Shown here piece by piece: positions 24,022-36,006 of a DNA stretch of 64,000 nt (the first letter of the stretch is position 1; each line of letters starts with the position of its first letter). Location: positions 1,302,001 to 1,366,000 of the forward strand of contig NC_018210.1 of NCBI RefSeq assembly GCF_000219625.1, read 5' to 3'. Source of the DNA: Zymoseptoria tritici IPO323 (taxonomy: Eukaryota > Ascomycota > Dothideomycetes > Mycosphaerellales > Mycosphaerellaceae). A program made the position numbers and the translations under genes. The notes beneath the pieces were generated by a model. The model did no database searches, was not told where the DNA came from, and saw nothing but the letters and a program-made list of their open reading frames with translations.

Positions 24022-25600
24022 AGGGTATGCTCCAGCTCCTCGCGGTGTGCCATTGCTGCCTCCATATCCATGCCTGTTCATCTTCTCTTGCTGGGCCGAC
24101 GAGACATAAGAGGGGAGCATATGTCGTGGAGTTTATGGAAATTGCGCAAAGCATAGATGTTTGTTGGCTAATAGAGTTGCTCGCCAATTGCTCCTGAGTT
24201 GTGTGCGAGGCGGTCGGTCGTCGTAGGGTCGAGGATGTCTCGGGTCGTGCGATTGCGCGTCCTCCAGGGCGGCTCTCACTTTTTGGCGTCGCGTGCTCTC
24301 TTGACTTCTGCGAACGCCTAGTCGATGAGCGTCGCGTGCGGTTTCGAGTCAGTTCTCCTGCAAAGTGGAATCGAGCAAGAGAGTCCTGTGTGGGCGTTGA
24401 TGTGGTGTTGTCGAAATATCAGGTACGGAACAACTTGCAGCGGAGCGCTCGAACGTTTCAGGAGCTGACCCCTGTCGCCAGAACCAAACGTGGGAGTCTC
24501 GCCTCTTTCATCCTCCACTCTACAATAACAGCAGGTTATTACAACGACAGTAACCCGCCGCTTCGAAGCAGCGCCACTAATAATCGTAGCCACGAGGCTT
24601 GTTCATGATTATTGAGACAAATGGACAGGACATTCTGATGACGAGCCCAAACATTTTCCACAAACCTTCTGCCGAAACTCAAACATATTTATGAAGACGC
24701 CACACAGCCACAACCGTTCAAACGCAGATCTTCCGGCTTGGATCACGCGGGGCACTGTTGAATGAGGGCACGCCTACAATGTTGCCGAAGGAGGCAGTTG
24801 AACTTCAAGTTGTGGGTTGTTATCTTCTGCAGACGCCCATGGCCTGCAACTCGCACATGCTACAATATCCTGGATAGATGTATCACCATTTGGGATTGCG
24901 GAGTGTGGAAGCCTTTAAAAGGCCAGCGAAAATGCAGTTCATCGACACCTGTAGAACCAAGTTGGATGTGGGCCGGGCACGGCGACCAGACAAATCACAT
25001 TCACGCCTTACCTGAGGAGAAGTAGATCATCTAAAGCTTGGTGCCATGCAAGCATCGACGGACGGAATGTCCACAACGAGTGAGCGCCTGTATGCTCACC
25101 AGGTCTAGGCGGACAATTGAAATCTGTGATGCAAAAGTAAGTGCATGTTTGAAGAAGCCAGTAGTGCTTGATCAATGGTGAATGTTCGTCGGGTCTCAGT
25201 CAAGCCGTTTTTACGCATGCCCACCCGCCGGCATCTCCTCACAAAGTCCAAGACGGACAGTGTGATTCAATGCTCTGAAGTCCCATTGCGCGGCATCACA
25301 TGCTCAGCCGAAGCGTTGCATGCTTACCACAACTCCACAACCGATCATCCCGCCGCGGTCGAGACTTTGGCGGTACGGTATAAGGAAGGAGGACTCGGAA
25401 GGTGATGCTACCAAAGGGTTCGTGGAATGGATAAGACTGTGCTATCATCTTTGTAGTGAGGGCATGAAGACTCGAGGTCGACTTACCATTTGTTCGGAGG
25501 TGCGGGTGGCGGTCGTGTGCGCGTTGATCGATGTCCGAGGTGACGGATCTGTGGCGTCTTCGATTAGCCAAGTCCATCAAATGCGTGCAAGAATGAAGTT
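24022..25600. other. Intergenic region of about 1.6 kb
   Basis: No gene supported. Short frames on both strands have no recognisable content. Contains the promoter side of the mannosyltransferase gene at its left end. Confidence 0.5.
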
Positions 25601-26075
25601 TCAAGGTATTGTTCGGATCAGACAAAGTTTTGGTAAAGGTACAATATCCACATAATGTTTTGCTTCGGTAGCAGAACTGGAAAAACCGATCATCATGAAA
25701 GTGGGGAGGGTAGAGAGGTGCTCAAACGTACCGTCGAAAGCAAGCGGGAACCGTGTTGTGGAATGGGCGGCTTAGCAGAGGATTGAATGGATGTCTGGGA
25801 CACTGTGAGTATCGATTGCGTGCCGGTGTAAATTGCTCATCGAAGTGGCGGAGAAGAGGAAGAGTCAGATGGTGATGCATGTTTGTTCGTAGATCATGAA
25901 GTGTCTCCAGAACGGTTGTGATAGGCTCATCATTCGGGAGAGAGTTGAAACGAGGTGTTGGACGTACAAATGCCTCGCTGGACCAAACATCAGGCGACAA
26001 ACCAAGGCGTGGTCGGCGCAGTATTGAGTTCAATACCATAGCACGAAGCGATGGAGCCCATAGCGTCTGAGACAT
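25601..26075 (-). CDS. Possible small hypothetical protein, two exons
   Basis: I do not recognise it. ATG 26075 opens a 117-codon frame. A consensus donor (GTACGT at 25731) and a CAG acceptor at 25677 would remove a 55-bp intron, and the joined frame (26075-25732 plus 25676-25601) is exactly divisible by three, giving 139 residues ending in TGA. The N-terminal part is Arg/Leu/Pro-rich without acidic residues at first (SLRAMVLNSILRRPRLGL), which could be a mitochondrial presequence, and a segment RPFHNTVPACFRRSATEAKH follows. No domain, membrane helix or repeat is visible. It is divergent to SEN34. It could equally be a chance frame. Confidence 0.3.
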
Positions 26076-26608
26076 GCCAGCTCATCGCATCGTAAATGCA
26101 GCTTCCATGAAGATCGTCGACAAGATCGCGCATGCGGAAGATGCCAAAACCATCATTGATGCGCCGGGTGGATGATTTTGATGTGTGGAATGAAGTTGAT
26201 GTCGAAGAGGAAGCTGCGAAATGCGAAGATTTTCAGTTGAGGAAGCTGCGTCCGAGCGTCCTTGGCGCTAGGAAGTAAGACATGGCTTTTTTGACACAAT
26301 CCGTCGTCCTTCCTTTCCCAGCCTCACCATCACAATGAGTTGAACACACCACAGCAGCTCGTCGTTTGACAACACGAGCGTCACAACAGGTATGGCCACC
26401 ACTCCTCTCTCCCATCAACACACGCTCGGTCAAATGATTAAGAAACTTTTAATCTGTCAATCCCCTGAAGCTACACGCTCTTGACGAAGAAAAATTGCTA
26501 TGCTCTTTATGATATCCACTCTCGATCCACGATACTCAACGCATTTGCTCATTGGAATCGAGCACGAACTGACTGGACGTTTAGGTCTCTTACACAGCCC
26601 ACGAAAAC
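26076..26608. other. Upstream region of SEN34
   Basis: About 530 bp before the SEN34 start. A T/A-rich patch near 26440-26460. No gene seen. Confidence 0.5.
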
Positions 26609-27649
26609 ATGGCAGCAAGCACGAACGCAGCGGCCAATGGGTCAACAACTGTATCTGAGCCGATTGCCATCTCCAAAGTCGCCCACCGATACATGCTGTA
26701 CGATGTTAACATCGTCACGTACCTGCGTAGGGAGCACAACATCTCGGGTGTCCTCATCGGCACGCTCCCGCAGGCATCCCAGCAGAACGTATTCCTGGGT
26801 CTGCCTCTCGAGCTCATGCCGGAAGAAGCACGTCTGCTGGTCGAGAAAAAGGTGGCACACATTGTAGACGACGTGGCTGAGCACAAGCGGAGCTTTCTCG
26901 GTGGCGGCCTCGGTGTGGACGAAAGGAAAGCGTTTCAAGCCGCTTTGCGAAAGCAAGGGTTGAGCGCAGCAGCCGAGGCCACCAAGAAGAGCGACGACAG
27001 GAAAAAGGCAGCGCTGAAGAAGTTGGGAGCGGCCAGCGGAGATTGGAACGACATACCGGACGACATGTTCACGCCAGATCCCAACAGGAAGAAGAGGCCT
27101 GCGGCACGAAGAGTCGGCTCGGTCACCGCTTCTGCTCCACCGACTCCACCCGTTGGAGCCAGTGACGAGGAGTCCCTCTTCGGGCCGCCTCCCGCCAGTG
27201 GACCTCCCAAAGCAGCTTCCTCTGTCATCTCAACGACCGAGAGCTCAACAGGCCCGGAGCCATATGGTATCACGCCAACGACCTCGCATCCTCCTCTGCA
27301 AGCGCAACCGCCGACCAATGGAGAGTCATTGGAGCTTCCCAGAGTTCCTGACTCATATCCCGTGTACAAGCATCTGCATGAGAAAGGTTACTTCATGGCG
27401 CCAGGTCTTCGATTTGGCTGTCAATACATGGCTTACCCCGGCGACCCGCTTCGCTTCCACTCACACTTTTTGTGCAATGGCATGTCTTGGGACCAGGAGT
27501 TCGACCTTCTCGACCTCGTCGGCGGTGGTCGCTTGGGCACGGGAGTCAAGAAGGGCTTCTTGGTTGGTGGAGAAGAGCCGAAGAAAGAGGCTAGTGACAG
27601 TGAATCAGGCAACGTGCGCGCCTTCTGTATCGAATGGGGAGGAATGTAG
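26609..27649 (+). CDS. SEN34: tRNA-splicing endonuclease catalytic subunit Sen34
   Basis: A single-exon 346-residue protein. The N-terminal domain (RYMLYDVNIVTYLRREHNIS, GVLIGTLPQ) and the C-terminal nuclease fold are separated by a low-complexity linker of about residues 160-240 rich in Pro/Ser/Lys. The nuclease core carries the expected triad: Tyr in MAYPGDPLRF, His in FHSHF and Lys in GVKKGFLVG. Sen34 cuts the 3' splice site of intron-containing pre-tRNAs as part of the Sen2/Sen15/Sen34/Sen54 complex. In yeast the complex sits on the outer mitochondrial membrane; location here is unknown. The linker is longer than in yeast. ATG 26609 is preceded by a run of A (ACGAAAAC), a good fungal start context. 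Confidence 0.92.
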   Translation: MAASTNAAANGSTTVSEPIAISKVAHRYMLYDVNIVTYLRREHNISGVLIGTLPQASQQNVFLGLPLELMPEEARLLVEKKVAHIVDDVAEHKRSFLGGGLGVDERKAFQAALRKQGLSAAAEATKKSDDRKKAALKKLGAASGDWNDIPDDMFTPDPNRKKRPAARRVGSVTASAPPTPPVGASDEESLFGPPPASGPPKAASSVISTTESSTGPEPYGITPTTSHPPLQAQPPTNGESLELPRVPDSYPVYKHLHEKGYFMAPGLRFGCQYMAYPGDPLRFHSHFLCNGMSWDQEFDLLDLVGGGRLGTGVKKGFLVGGEEPKKEASDSESGNVRAFCIEWGGM

Positions 27650-28903
27650 ATGTATACCCTCGGAGACCTGTAACACTTGCAAGACACCTTTCCCTCGCAT
27701 GACTTTGATCATAATGCGACTCTATCCGTGAATGTTACATACTTCGATCTGAGTGCAACATCCTGCGCCTGTTACAAAGAGGGCGGAGGCTGCTGGAGCA
27801 CAGAAATGCATGTCTGCTTCGTTCGATGTTCGAGAAATATATGGGTTGCGCCACACGGCACACAAGTGTGCATCGCGTTCTTCTGATGGTCTCGAGAGCA
27901 GTGCAGAGAGCCAATTGCATCACGGTGTGGATCGTGGCGTTCGACAATCTTGCCACGTGCCAATTTATCCAACAAGACGGCAAATGCAAATCTCTCAGTC
28001 GGGAGTTGCATCTAGCTTATTATTAGGTTCTCATGCGAGGAACCTACTTGATACCTACTACAACAGAGTCGTCTGCTGACCGATCACCGATGCGATGGTC
28101 GGGACTCGGCTCCGCTGGAGCGGTCATCATGACAGGACGTTCATGCCACTGTTTGCCTAGGATCTATCGGTCGGAGATGTGCCTCGTGCGGGACGAGCTC
28201 CATAGATTGGTTGGCGTCACGTGGAAGACGCCTTTTGGTCAAGTCTGCCGTCCTGCAGAATGTGGACGCACGCGTGTTCTTCCCTTCGTCGCTTCGTCCA
28301 TCCTTGTGCATGGTCGTAAAATCGGGTGTTCTATATCCTTCGACAGACGAGACAGCCTTATAGCCCGGGGTGCTTTCAAGTCGGCAGAGACCATTCCTCT
28401 AATGGCGGATACTTCGGAAAATTGACAACTCGTGTATGGGTCCGAAGCACTCATCCCTCCACACCTCCTCGTGATGGGTTGTGGTTCACATATCCCTGTT
28501 CGCTCTGCTTCTTCCCCATTGGGCCATTGGGCCCGAACCCTTGGCCGAAAGTGTGGAGGTGAGGTGGGGTTAATTGACTTTGCTTTGAACAGCGGTCCAG
28601 CGCGAGCTTGACGCAGGGCCGTCCGAGTCGCCGAGCAGCAGGTCTTTCCAACCACAAACCACTGATCGGTCTAGACTCCGCTTTTGTCTTGTTCTTTCGT
28701 CCGGCCTCTTCACCGTCATCTGCGTATGACATCTCCTTGGGCGTGTCCTGTGCTACAAGCTGCTGTACGTACTCACGCCAACGACGAGCTCACGATCCAT
28801 ACCGAACAACATGGTGCAGAGGGAAGAGAGACGCCGTCGCCCATGAGCTGATCGAAACCACGCGATATTGATCGACGCTGTTCGCTACCGTGGGACCGTG
28901 AGA
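27650..28903. other. Long upstream region of the XlnR-type gene
   Basis: About 1.25 kb of non-coding DNA between SEN34 and the XlnR-type start. It contains a short direct repeat, CATTGGGCCATTGGGCCC near 28516-28533, and a small group of SYGGRG-like sites near 28457-28569. No gene supported. Confidence 0.55.
28553..28569 (+). promoter_or_regulatory. Paired SYGGRG sites, possible CreA binding
   Basis: GTGGAG (28553-28558) and GTGGGG (28564-28569) lie 5 bp apart, about 340 bp before the XlnR-type ATG. A further site on the other strand (CTCCAC) is at 28457-28462. SYGGRG is the known CreA consensus, and xlnR genes in Aspergillus are carbon-repressed. The consensus is short and frequent by chance, so this is only a candidate. 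Confidence 0.25.
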
Positions 28904-31900
28904 ATGCTCTCCACCAGCCAGAACCACTTCTTTCCAAACAATATCGGCACATCGTACACGAACGCGCGTGCTCCAGGCGCCTCGACCCACACCATGGCCA
29001 CCGATGGTCTGGATGCGCTGGCCGAAGGCTCGCACTATGCTATGCAGCAGCTACAACAGCAGCAACAGCAACAGAACGGCGGTGGAACGAACAGCCAGCA
29101 AAGGCCGAGCTCGAATCACACGAATGGCAATGGAAGTGTAGACACCAGAGACATGCAAGCGGCGGAAGGCAATACTACTCCGGAAAAAGGTGGTCGGTCT
29201 GCGAGTGGGACAAATCAACCTGTGCGCAAGCGGATAAGCCGAGCGTGCGACCAGTGCAATCAGCTGCGGACCAAGTGCGACGGCAAGACACCCTGTGCAC
29301 ATTGTGTTGAGTTCGCGCTCACTTGCGAGTATGCCCGCGAGCGCAAGAAGAGAGGGAAGGCGTCCAGGAAGGATGTCGCAGCACAGCAAGCGGCCGCAGC
29401 GGCGGCGGGAGATGGCACCGACAACAGTCCAACGTCGGCCAACGAGCACTCGGAGGGAGCACCTTTGAGTGAGTCAAAGTCAGAAATGCGGTCCGGCGTG
29501 AAGCGAAGACGGTCGAGCGCAAGTTTCCAGGCGCCTCAGCCGCCGCCACAGCAGAGAACGTCTTCGAATGCAAGCCAGCAAGCTGCACATTCAGGACTCA
29601 ATCGAGCAGGCTTCGAGCCGACGGGCGGAAGCATCACTGCAGGTGGCCTTGGAGACGCGAACGGTGGAGACAGAGCGGTGCAGCGAATCAACTCACTGGA
29701 GCAGCCGTCGGCTGTGGGCAGCCTGCCTGCACCAAGGGTCCCGGTCGCTCCAATGCAGGAACGGGGGATGTCGATGGGCATCAGCGACTACGGTAGCATT
29801 GACGACTACCACCGTAGTATCTTGCATCATGGATCGATGGTCTCCGGGCAGAACATTCTCCACACTGGACCGAACCCGATGCCACATTCGATGCTACAAG
29901 GGGGCACCATAACAGGCTATGGAGAGAGTCCGTACAACATAGCATCTCCGGGCAGTCAACAGGGCATCAATCAGCCGTACCAACTTGGCGGTGGCGGATC
30001 TCCGCTCTCAGCCAACTTCTTGCGACAATCGCCCGCAGCCGGCTCGCCTGGCTGGCTTTCACTGCCTTCACCATCCGCGGCGCTGTACCCTCCCCTACAG
30101 CAGATGCCGCCTTCAAATCAGACGCTTCGATATCCTGTTCTACGACCACTACTTCCTCACATCTCGGCCATCATACCAATCGGACTCGCATGCGACCTGC
30201 TTGACCTCTATTTTCAGAGCGCATCATCCGTGTTCATGCAACCGCACTCGCCCTACGTGCTCGGCTACCTGTTCCGCAAGAAGTCATTCTTGCGACAGAA
30301 CAATCCTCGCACGTGCAGTCCCGCACTTTTGGCGAGCATGCTATGGGTAGCTGCACAAACCAGCGAATCGGCATTCCTCACTTCCTCTCCATCTGCCCGC
30401 GGTAAGATCTGTCAGAAATTGCTTGAGCTTGCTGTAGGACTGCTCAAACCACTTATTCACACTCCATTGGACGGCCAGCAGTATGGAGGAAATTCAGTTA
30501 TCAACGGAGTTGCGCTGGGCGGATTTGGAGTGGCATTGCCTGGGCAGTCTCACGAAAGTGAAGGCGGCTCTCCCGGAGCGAGCGCTGCGCTTGACGATGT
30601 CGCGACATATCTCCACCTCGCCACGGTGGTATCCGCAAGTGAATACAAGGCTGCGAGTTTGCGATGGTGGAATGCTGCGTGGTCACTTGCAAGAGAGCTG
30701 AAGCTCGGTCGCGAGCTGCCACCTAACCCAGAACGCCATAATCCCGACGGGCCAGAAGCTGAGGCGGAGGCCACTGGTGAAGCCGGCCCACACCGCTCAG
30801 GAGGTCTGGGCTCGAACCAGCCTGGATTCGTGACAGAAGAGGAGCGCGAAGAGCGAAGAAGAATATGGTGGCTGTTATACATGGTGGACAGACATCTAGC
30901 AATCTGCTACAACCGTCCTCTGTTCCTTCTGGACATCGAATGCGACGGTCTACTGCAACCCGACAACGAAGCAAGCTGGCAAGCCGGTGATCACTACCCA
31001 AGCGAGAACCACGCCGAGACTGCATTCTATCGGCGACGCGGACCAAGCTTCGACTGCAGCGGCCACAGTCTGTACGGTTTCTTCCTACCACTCATGACAA
31101 TCCTCGGCGAAATCATCGACCTAAATCACGCCCGTAATCATCCTCGCTTCGGTCTACGCTTCAAGAACAGCACCGACTGGGACGACCAAGTCAACGAGAT
31201 CTCCAATCAGCTCGAAGCCTACGGCCAAAGCCTGCAAGACTTTGCCGCGAGAAATCTCAATCCTCCCGATCCGAAACAGGCATCAGGCGATGGCACGAAT
31301 GGTAATGACGCGACCACCAGTCCTCGCTCGGCCAATACCTCCACCTCCAACCCGAATCGCCTGACGGAGTCCGCTCTGCAGACGAAAATCATCCTCGCGT
31401 ATGGCACTCATCTGATGCACACGATGCATATCCTCCTCAATGGCAAATGGGATCCGATATCTCTCCTCGATGACAACGACTTGTGGATATCATCCCAGTC
31501 GTTCATCTCTGCGACGGGCCATGCCGTGTCTGCCGCGGAGGCCATCAATGAGATTCTCGAGTATGATCCGGATCTCAGCTTCATGCCGTTTTTCTTCGGC
31601 ATCTATCTCCTGCAGGGAAGCTTCTTGCTGCTGTTAATCGCGGACAAGTTGCAAGCTGAAGCGAGTCAGAGTGTGGTCAAGGCTTGCGAGACGATTGTGA
31701 GGGCGCACGAGGCGTGTGTCGTGACACTGAACACGGAGTATCAGGTATATTGCCTCCTTGGCTGAAGTGTTCGAATTAGGGGCTAACACTATCGCAGCGC
31801 AATTTCCGTAAAGTCATGCGCTCCGCATTGGCGCAGGTTCGTGGTCGACATGAGGATTTCGGGGAGTTGAGACGAAGGGAGGTTTTGGCTTTGTACCGAT

Positions 31901-31932
31901 GGACGGGCGATGGGACGGGGTTGGCGTTGTGA
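28904..31932 (+). CDS. xlnR: Xylanolytic/cellulolytic transcription activator, XlnR/Xyr1 type
   Basis: Exons 28904-31744 and 31798-31932 give 991 residues. A polyglutamine run lies near residue 50. The zinc cluster, about residues 115-141, reads [15 protein letters not shown] and [20 protein letters not shown], almost the family signature of XlnR/Xyr1. The fungal middle-homology region follows with [20 protein letters not shown]. The C-terminus after the intron ([17 protein letters not shown]) matches the conserved XlnR end. Known members switch on xylanase, cellulase and pentose-catabolism genes in response to xylose or xylo-oligomers; that role is inferred. An upstream in-frame extension starts on TTG, so ATG 28904 is chosen. 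The 53-bp intron near the stop is a typical position. The gene is slightly longer than Aspergillus XlnR because of low-complexity segments. Confidence 0.92.
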
Positions 31933-32329
31933 AAAAAATGGGAATGGGAGTGAATGCTTTGGGTGGGCGAAATGTGAGACGTTTGTGGACTGTGCTGGGT
32001 TCGGGTGTACAGATTCTGTCGTTGGCGGTGATGATTGCGGATACCCTGGAGATTATTGAACGAAGGACTACGAGAAGCATGCTTGATCATGAATGTATTG
32101 AAGTACCTTCGTACTCTATACAGGAACCCCCTTTCCGTCGGCTCATATCTCCGAGCTCCATCAGCCGGTACATGCTCATTCCGTGCGATGCTTCAGTAAC
32201 GATCCGCGTCCACGACGTGCCTAGAGCCATTGACCGGAAGCTCTGATCAGCCTGCAAAAAAATGCCGCTCTGACTTCAAGGGCTTGTGCCTGATCTGTCT
32301 TGCGAGACAAAGTTCGTGCTGCTGGACTC
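31933..32329. other. Convergent 3' spacer between XlnR-type and RBR genes
   Basis: About 400 bp between two stop codons. Frames here are short. Nothing beyond 3' untranslated sequence is suggested. Confidence 0.55.
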
Positions 32330-33199
32330 TCACACGTACCAAACTTCACTCGCGTCATCGGCTGCCTGGATGAACAGAATCTCGTCGACATCCAGCGCCA
32401 ACTGTTCCAGTACCATAGCCTCACGTGCCTCCTTGTCCGCCTCGAATTCGTCAGCGCTCCACCAAAATCTTTCTCCGCATCTAGTGCCTAGAGAGTTATG
32501 ATCGTCAGCGACTTCTTACTATGCCTCGAATGATAGACTTGGTGCGGCAAACGGACTTACACGTCACTCTCTCACATTCGTAGCCATTCTCGAGCCTCGC
32601 GTTGCAGCCTGGGCATTTCTTCGTGGTCTGCTTCATCAGTGCTTCCGATCGTTGTTCGTGCTCGGCGTTCGCTGCACGCCGAATTCCTTGAACGTCCTTG
32701 CACGTCTGGCCTTCGTGCACGACTCTGCAGTCGAGACAATAGTTCTTCTTGCACTTTTGGCAGCAGAAAGTCTGGTCACTTCTCTTGTCGTCGGCATCGG
32801 GCACCTGTATGTAACCGTATCGACAGGACGATAGAGGGCATTCTTGGTAGCCGGGGATGGACCTGATGGCTTTGATGTTGATGTTGTGGATGTAGCTGGA
32901 GGTTTTGTCAATGTCACCATCCGGAAGATGCTCTGGAATCCGCAGAGAACTTACAGATCGAGCAATTCCGTGCTAGCAATGGTCCTGACATGTCGTTCTT
33001 CCAGCTTTTCCTTACACAGTATGCAGCGCAGTGGCCTCCGGCTGTAAATTTGGGGAATCTCTTCTTTGAGATGCGTGTTCCAGCAGCTTGAGCAGGCGTT
33101 CTTCGAGTGTGTGCAATCGGGATTCGGATTGGCTGGGAAGTCGTTGAGCGGTTTCCAGTGTCCGCAGTTACTGCATTCTTTTGCTAGGACGTCGGCCAT
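32330..33199 (-). CDS. RING-between-RING (RBR) type protein with degenerate RING2
   Basis: Exons 33199-32955, 32895-32561 and 32487-32330 give 245 residues. RING1 is recognisable: ECSNCGHW, then CTHSKNACSSC and RCILCKEKL. An IBR-like block follows (YQECPLSSCRYGY, FCCQKCKKNYCLDCRVVHEG, QTCKDV). A RING2-like end reads KKCPGCNARLENGYECERVT then CTRCGERFWW. RBR proteins are ubiquitin ligases that pass ubiquitin through a RING2 cysteine; the Cys of YECERVTC aligns with that position. The usual His two residues after it is Arg, and the FCW cysteine that normally binds zinc is Trp, so RING2 looks incomplete. The protein ends in an acidic helix-like tail. The 59-bp first intron was chosen over a longer alternative using a later CAG; both keep frame. 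Substrate unknown. Confidence 0.72.
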
Positions 33200-33631
33200 T
33201 GGTGCGTCTGGAGAAGTGGGATCGAGAGAAACTCTTGGAGACAGACTCTTGCAATGATGGCTCGGAGATTCTTGAGCGAGATTCAAAGAGGACTTGCCAG
33301 CAAGTCGAATGTGTTGGAGAACGTTAGTGCAAAGCAGTGCTGTAGGAGGACAGCAACATCCTTATGTAGCCTCGAATCGTTCGATATCGACGCAGCGACA
33401 TATCATGACAGGTCTCAGACAGGAGTCACATCGCACCGAGACACGGCGCTCAGAACGTGAGCGGATCGGAATATGTCTGGATTCTTCGTTCAGAACAGCC
33501 TAGACATTTGAGCTGATGTGTCTTGCCAGACACGGCCTAGACACGACTTACAATCCCATTCACTTTTGAATCCCACCAGCGCCACGCTATGCCCATGAAT
33601 ATGCTCCCGCAATGTACACAATGCTTCTTCT
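33200..33631. other. Intergenic between MRE11 stop and RBR start
   Basis: About 430 bp on the promoter side of the RBR gene. No gene, repeat or RNA seen. Confidence 0.55.
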
Positions 33632-36006
33632 TCAGCGCCGACCAGTCCGCTGAGCAGCTGGTGGTGGCTCAAAGGCGTCGTCGTCATCGCTGATCTCGTC
33701 GTCCTCAGGCTCGACACGCCTCGAAGGCTGCGGTCTCGCAGTGGACCTCATTGTCGAGGATCTCGCAGTAGAAGGAGCCTGACTGTTGCCAAACGTGAGC
33801 GTAGCCTGTGTACCACTCCTGCCAGCTGCCGTGGCACCTCCACGTCCACGTGGAGCCCGCGGTGCTGCTGGTTTCTTGGCTGGCGCCTTCTTTGCTTGGG
33901 AGACGAACAAGCCCTGGCTCTCCTCTTCCTCATCGTCATCGTCGTCGCTGATCATGATCGCATCGCCGTCTTCGTCTTCTTCGTCTTCTTCGTAAGTCTG
34001 CTTCTTCTTGCCACGGGCCGGAGCTTTGGCCGGTGCCTTCTTCGCCGGCGCTTTCTTCGTAGTGGCAGCCGTCTTGCGTGTGGTGCCAGCCGTCGCCTTG
34101 CCTCCTCGGCCTCCACGACTACCTCTGCCTTTCGCAGGTCGTGTGGGAGTATCGTCATCCTCCTCTTCTGCCGCGCTCTCTTCACCGTCCTCCACGGCAT
34201 ACGACATCAGGCTATCCTCCCACGGCCCTTCCATGTCACTGTCCCAAGTCGGCGGTTTTGGCTTCAGAGTGCCCCTCTTCCGACGGATTCGCCGCTCACC
34301 TCTAGAGTGCTGCTCTTCCATCAGGAGTCGGTTCTTCTCGATCAACTCGGCCATTGCTTCGTCGTTGAGTTCATCTGCCTTCTCATCATCGTTGTCATCG
34401 CCCTCGGCTGCTGTGCGGGCGGTAGCGAGCAAGTTCTCCTGCTGGGTTTTCAAGCTGTCGCCGAGAAACTCTTCCATGGCGTGTTTGTCGTCCTTGTCGA
34501 CGAACTGACCGACCGCGTCGCTGAAGCTGTTTTGCGGGAGGATGGTGAGGGCTTGGGCTGCAAGGAACTCCTTGACGAGTTTCTCAACCTTGACGCTTTC
34601 AAGTGCCTGCAGTTCCGCCATGACGCCGTCTTCAGGCATTTCCGGCTGCATCTTACCTGACCTGACAACAGCTCGCTTCTTGTGGAATTGCACAATGTCT
34701 GATGCGTTGGCAACTCGTCCTTGAAAGCGATTGGAGAAACGCTGAGGATTCTCGGTTTCGAACTTCCCACCATCCGGCGGTGTCGTCTCCACACGCAAGC
34801 GGATGAGTGGTAAAGGTGCCGCTTCATCTTCGTCCTCGTCAGATTGCTGGTGAAGCTCAGTCCACTCTTGCTGAGCTTCTGCGATGAGCTCCTCCACCAC
34901 AGTCATCAAGAATGAAGTGATCTTTGTCTTGTTTTCCCTGACATGAGCGAGATCTCGAAGCTGCTTGAAATCCTTCATGACGATATCGCGAGTGAGAAAG
35001 GGTCGCACAGTCTTCAGTCGAATCGGTTCGACGTGATGCTCGACACCAGTGACGCTCACAATTGCAATGTGCTTGGGTTCTGCTTCACCCTTCACCAGCG
35101 ATGTAGCCACGGAAGATCCTGGTTGCATCACCTTGAAGCCCATCTCCACATTCGTCTCTGGTTCGATCTTGCATTCGTGCTCGTGACCCCAAATGACGAG
35201 ATCCATGTAGTTTGGTAGGAAGTTCTCGGGTAGGTAGCTCGTCTCGGTGTAGGCGTGGTGGTTTTGGTGGACACTCATGATGTTGAACCACTCATCTTGC
35301 TGAGCGCTTGGCCGAAAGAACTTGACATTGCCATCTCGAAATGTGCGCCACAGTCGCTCGTCGCGGACATTGCTCATCCCGTAAAGTGCAAGCTTGGTGT
35401 TGCCTTTTTGGAGAAGTACTGGCTTGACGTTAATGTTGTCTGACTCAGGTGTTCGACCGTAGTAGTTGAGTAAGCCTGACATGGAGAGAATATCCAGGGC
35501 AGCCAGATGTCCTTCTCCAGATGGATCGTCGTGGTTGCCGTGGATCGAAAAGACTGGAATCGCAACATTGATGTCTTGATCGTCGTAGTTGACATGGTTG
35601 AAGGCACTGAGTCGTTGTCAGTCTCTTGTCCTCAAGCATACAGCTTCGTCAACGACTGACCCTGCAAAGTGCTCGCTACCATCGCTTAGCATCTGCAGTT
35701 CGCATGGCTTGTCGCCGTAGCAGTTGGCGCGCAGACTACGCATGACTTGATACATCGACTTGCGAGATGGCTTATTCTCGTGGAAGAGGTCTCCGGCAAG
35801 CAGCACCATATCGACATCGCGCTCTTTTGCAACCCTCATGACTTCATCAAAGGACTTCCAACTGTCATCTCCACGGATTGGATCTCGTTCGGCATATCCG
35901 ACATGGTTGTCTGTTGCCACCAGAATTCGGATCGTGTCGGGTCCTGAGCTTGATTAGCATCGTTTGATGAAGTGGTAATGTGCGATATACCTTGAGGGCC
36001 CGGCAT
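33632..36006 (-). CDS. MRE11: DNA double-strand-break repair nuclease Mre11
   Basis: Exons 36006-35991, 35943-35661 and 35606-33632 give 757 residues. All phosphodiesterase motifs are present in order: [50 protein letters not shown] and [13 protein letters not shown]. Mre11 works with Rad50 and Nbs1/Xrs2 in sensing and resecting DNA ends. The cap domain and Rad50-binding helices follow. The C-terminal ~200 residues are disordered, with alternating Lys/Ala-Pro blocks ([18 protein letters not shown]), acidic runs and RG-rich patches ([10 protein letters not shown]), as in other Mre11 tails that bind DNA and are methylated. The first exon is only 16 nt (MPGPQ plus one base). Introns of 47 and 54 bp have GT-AG ends. 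Divergent to the uS19m gene with about 290 bp between starts. Confidence 0.95.

Noticed and set aside
33896..34660. 254-codon plus-strand frame across MRE11
   Set aside because: Antisense to the repetitive MRE11 tail; hydrophobic runs arise from reverse-complemented acidic codons.
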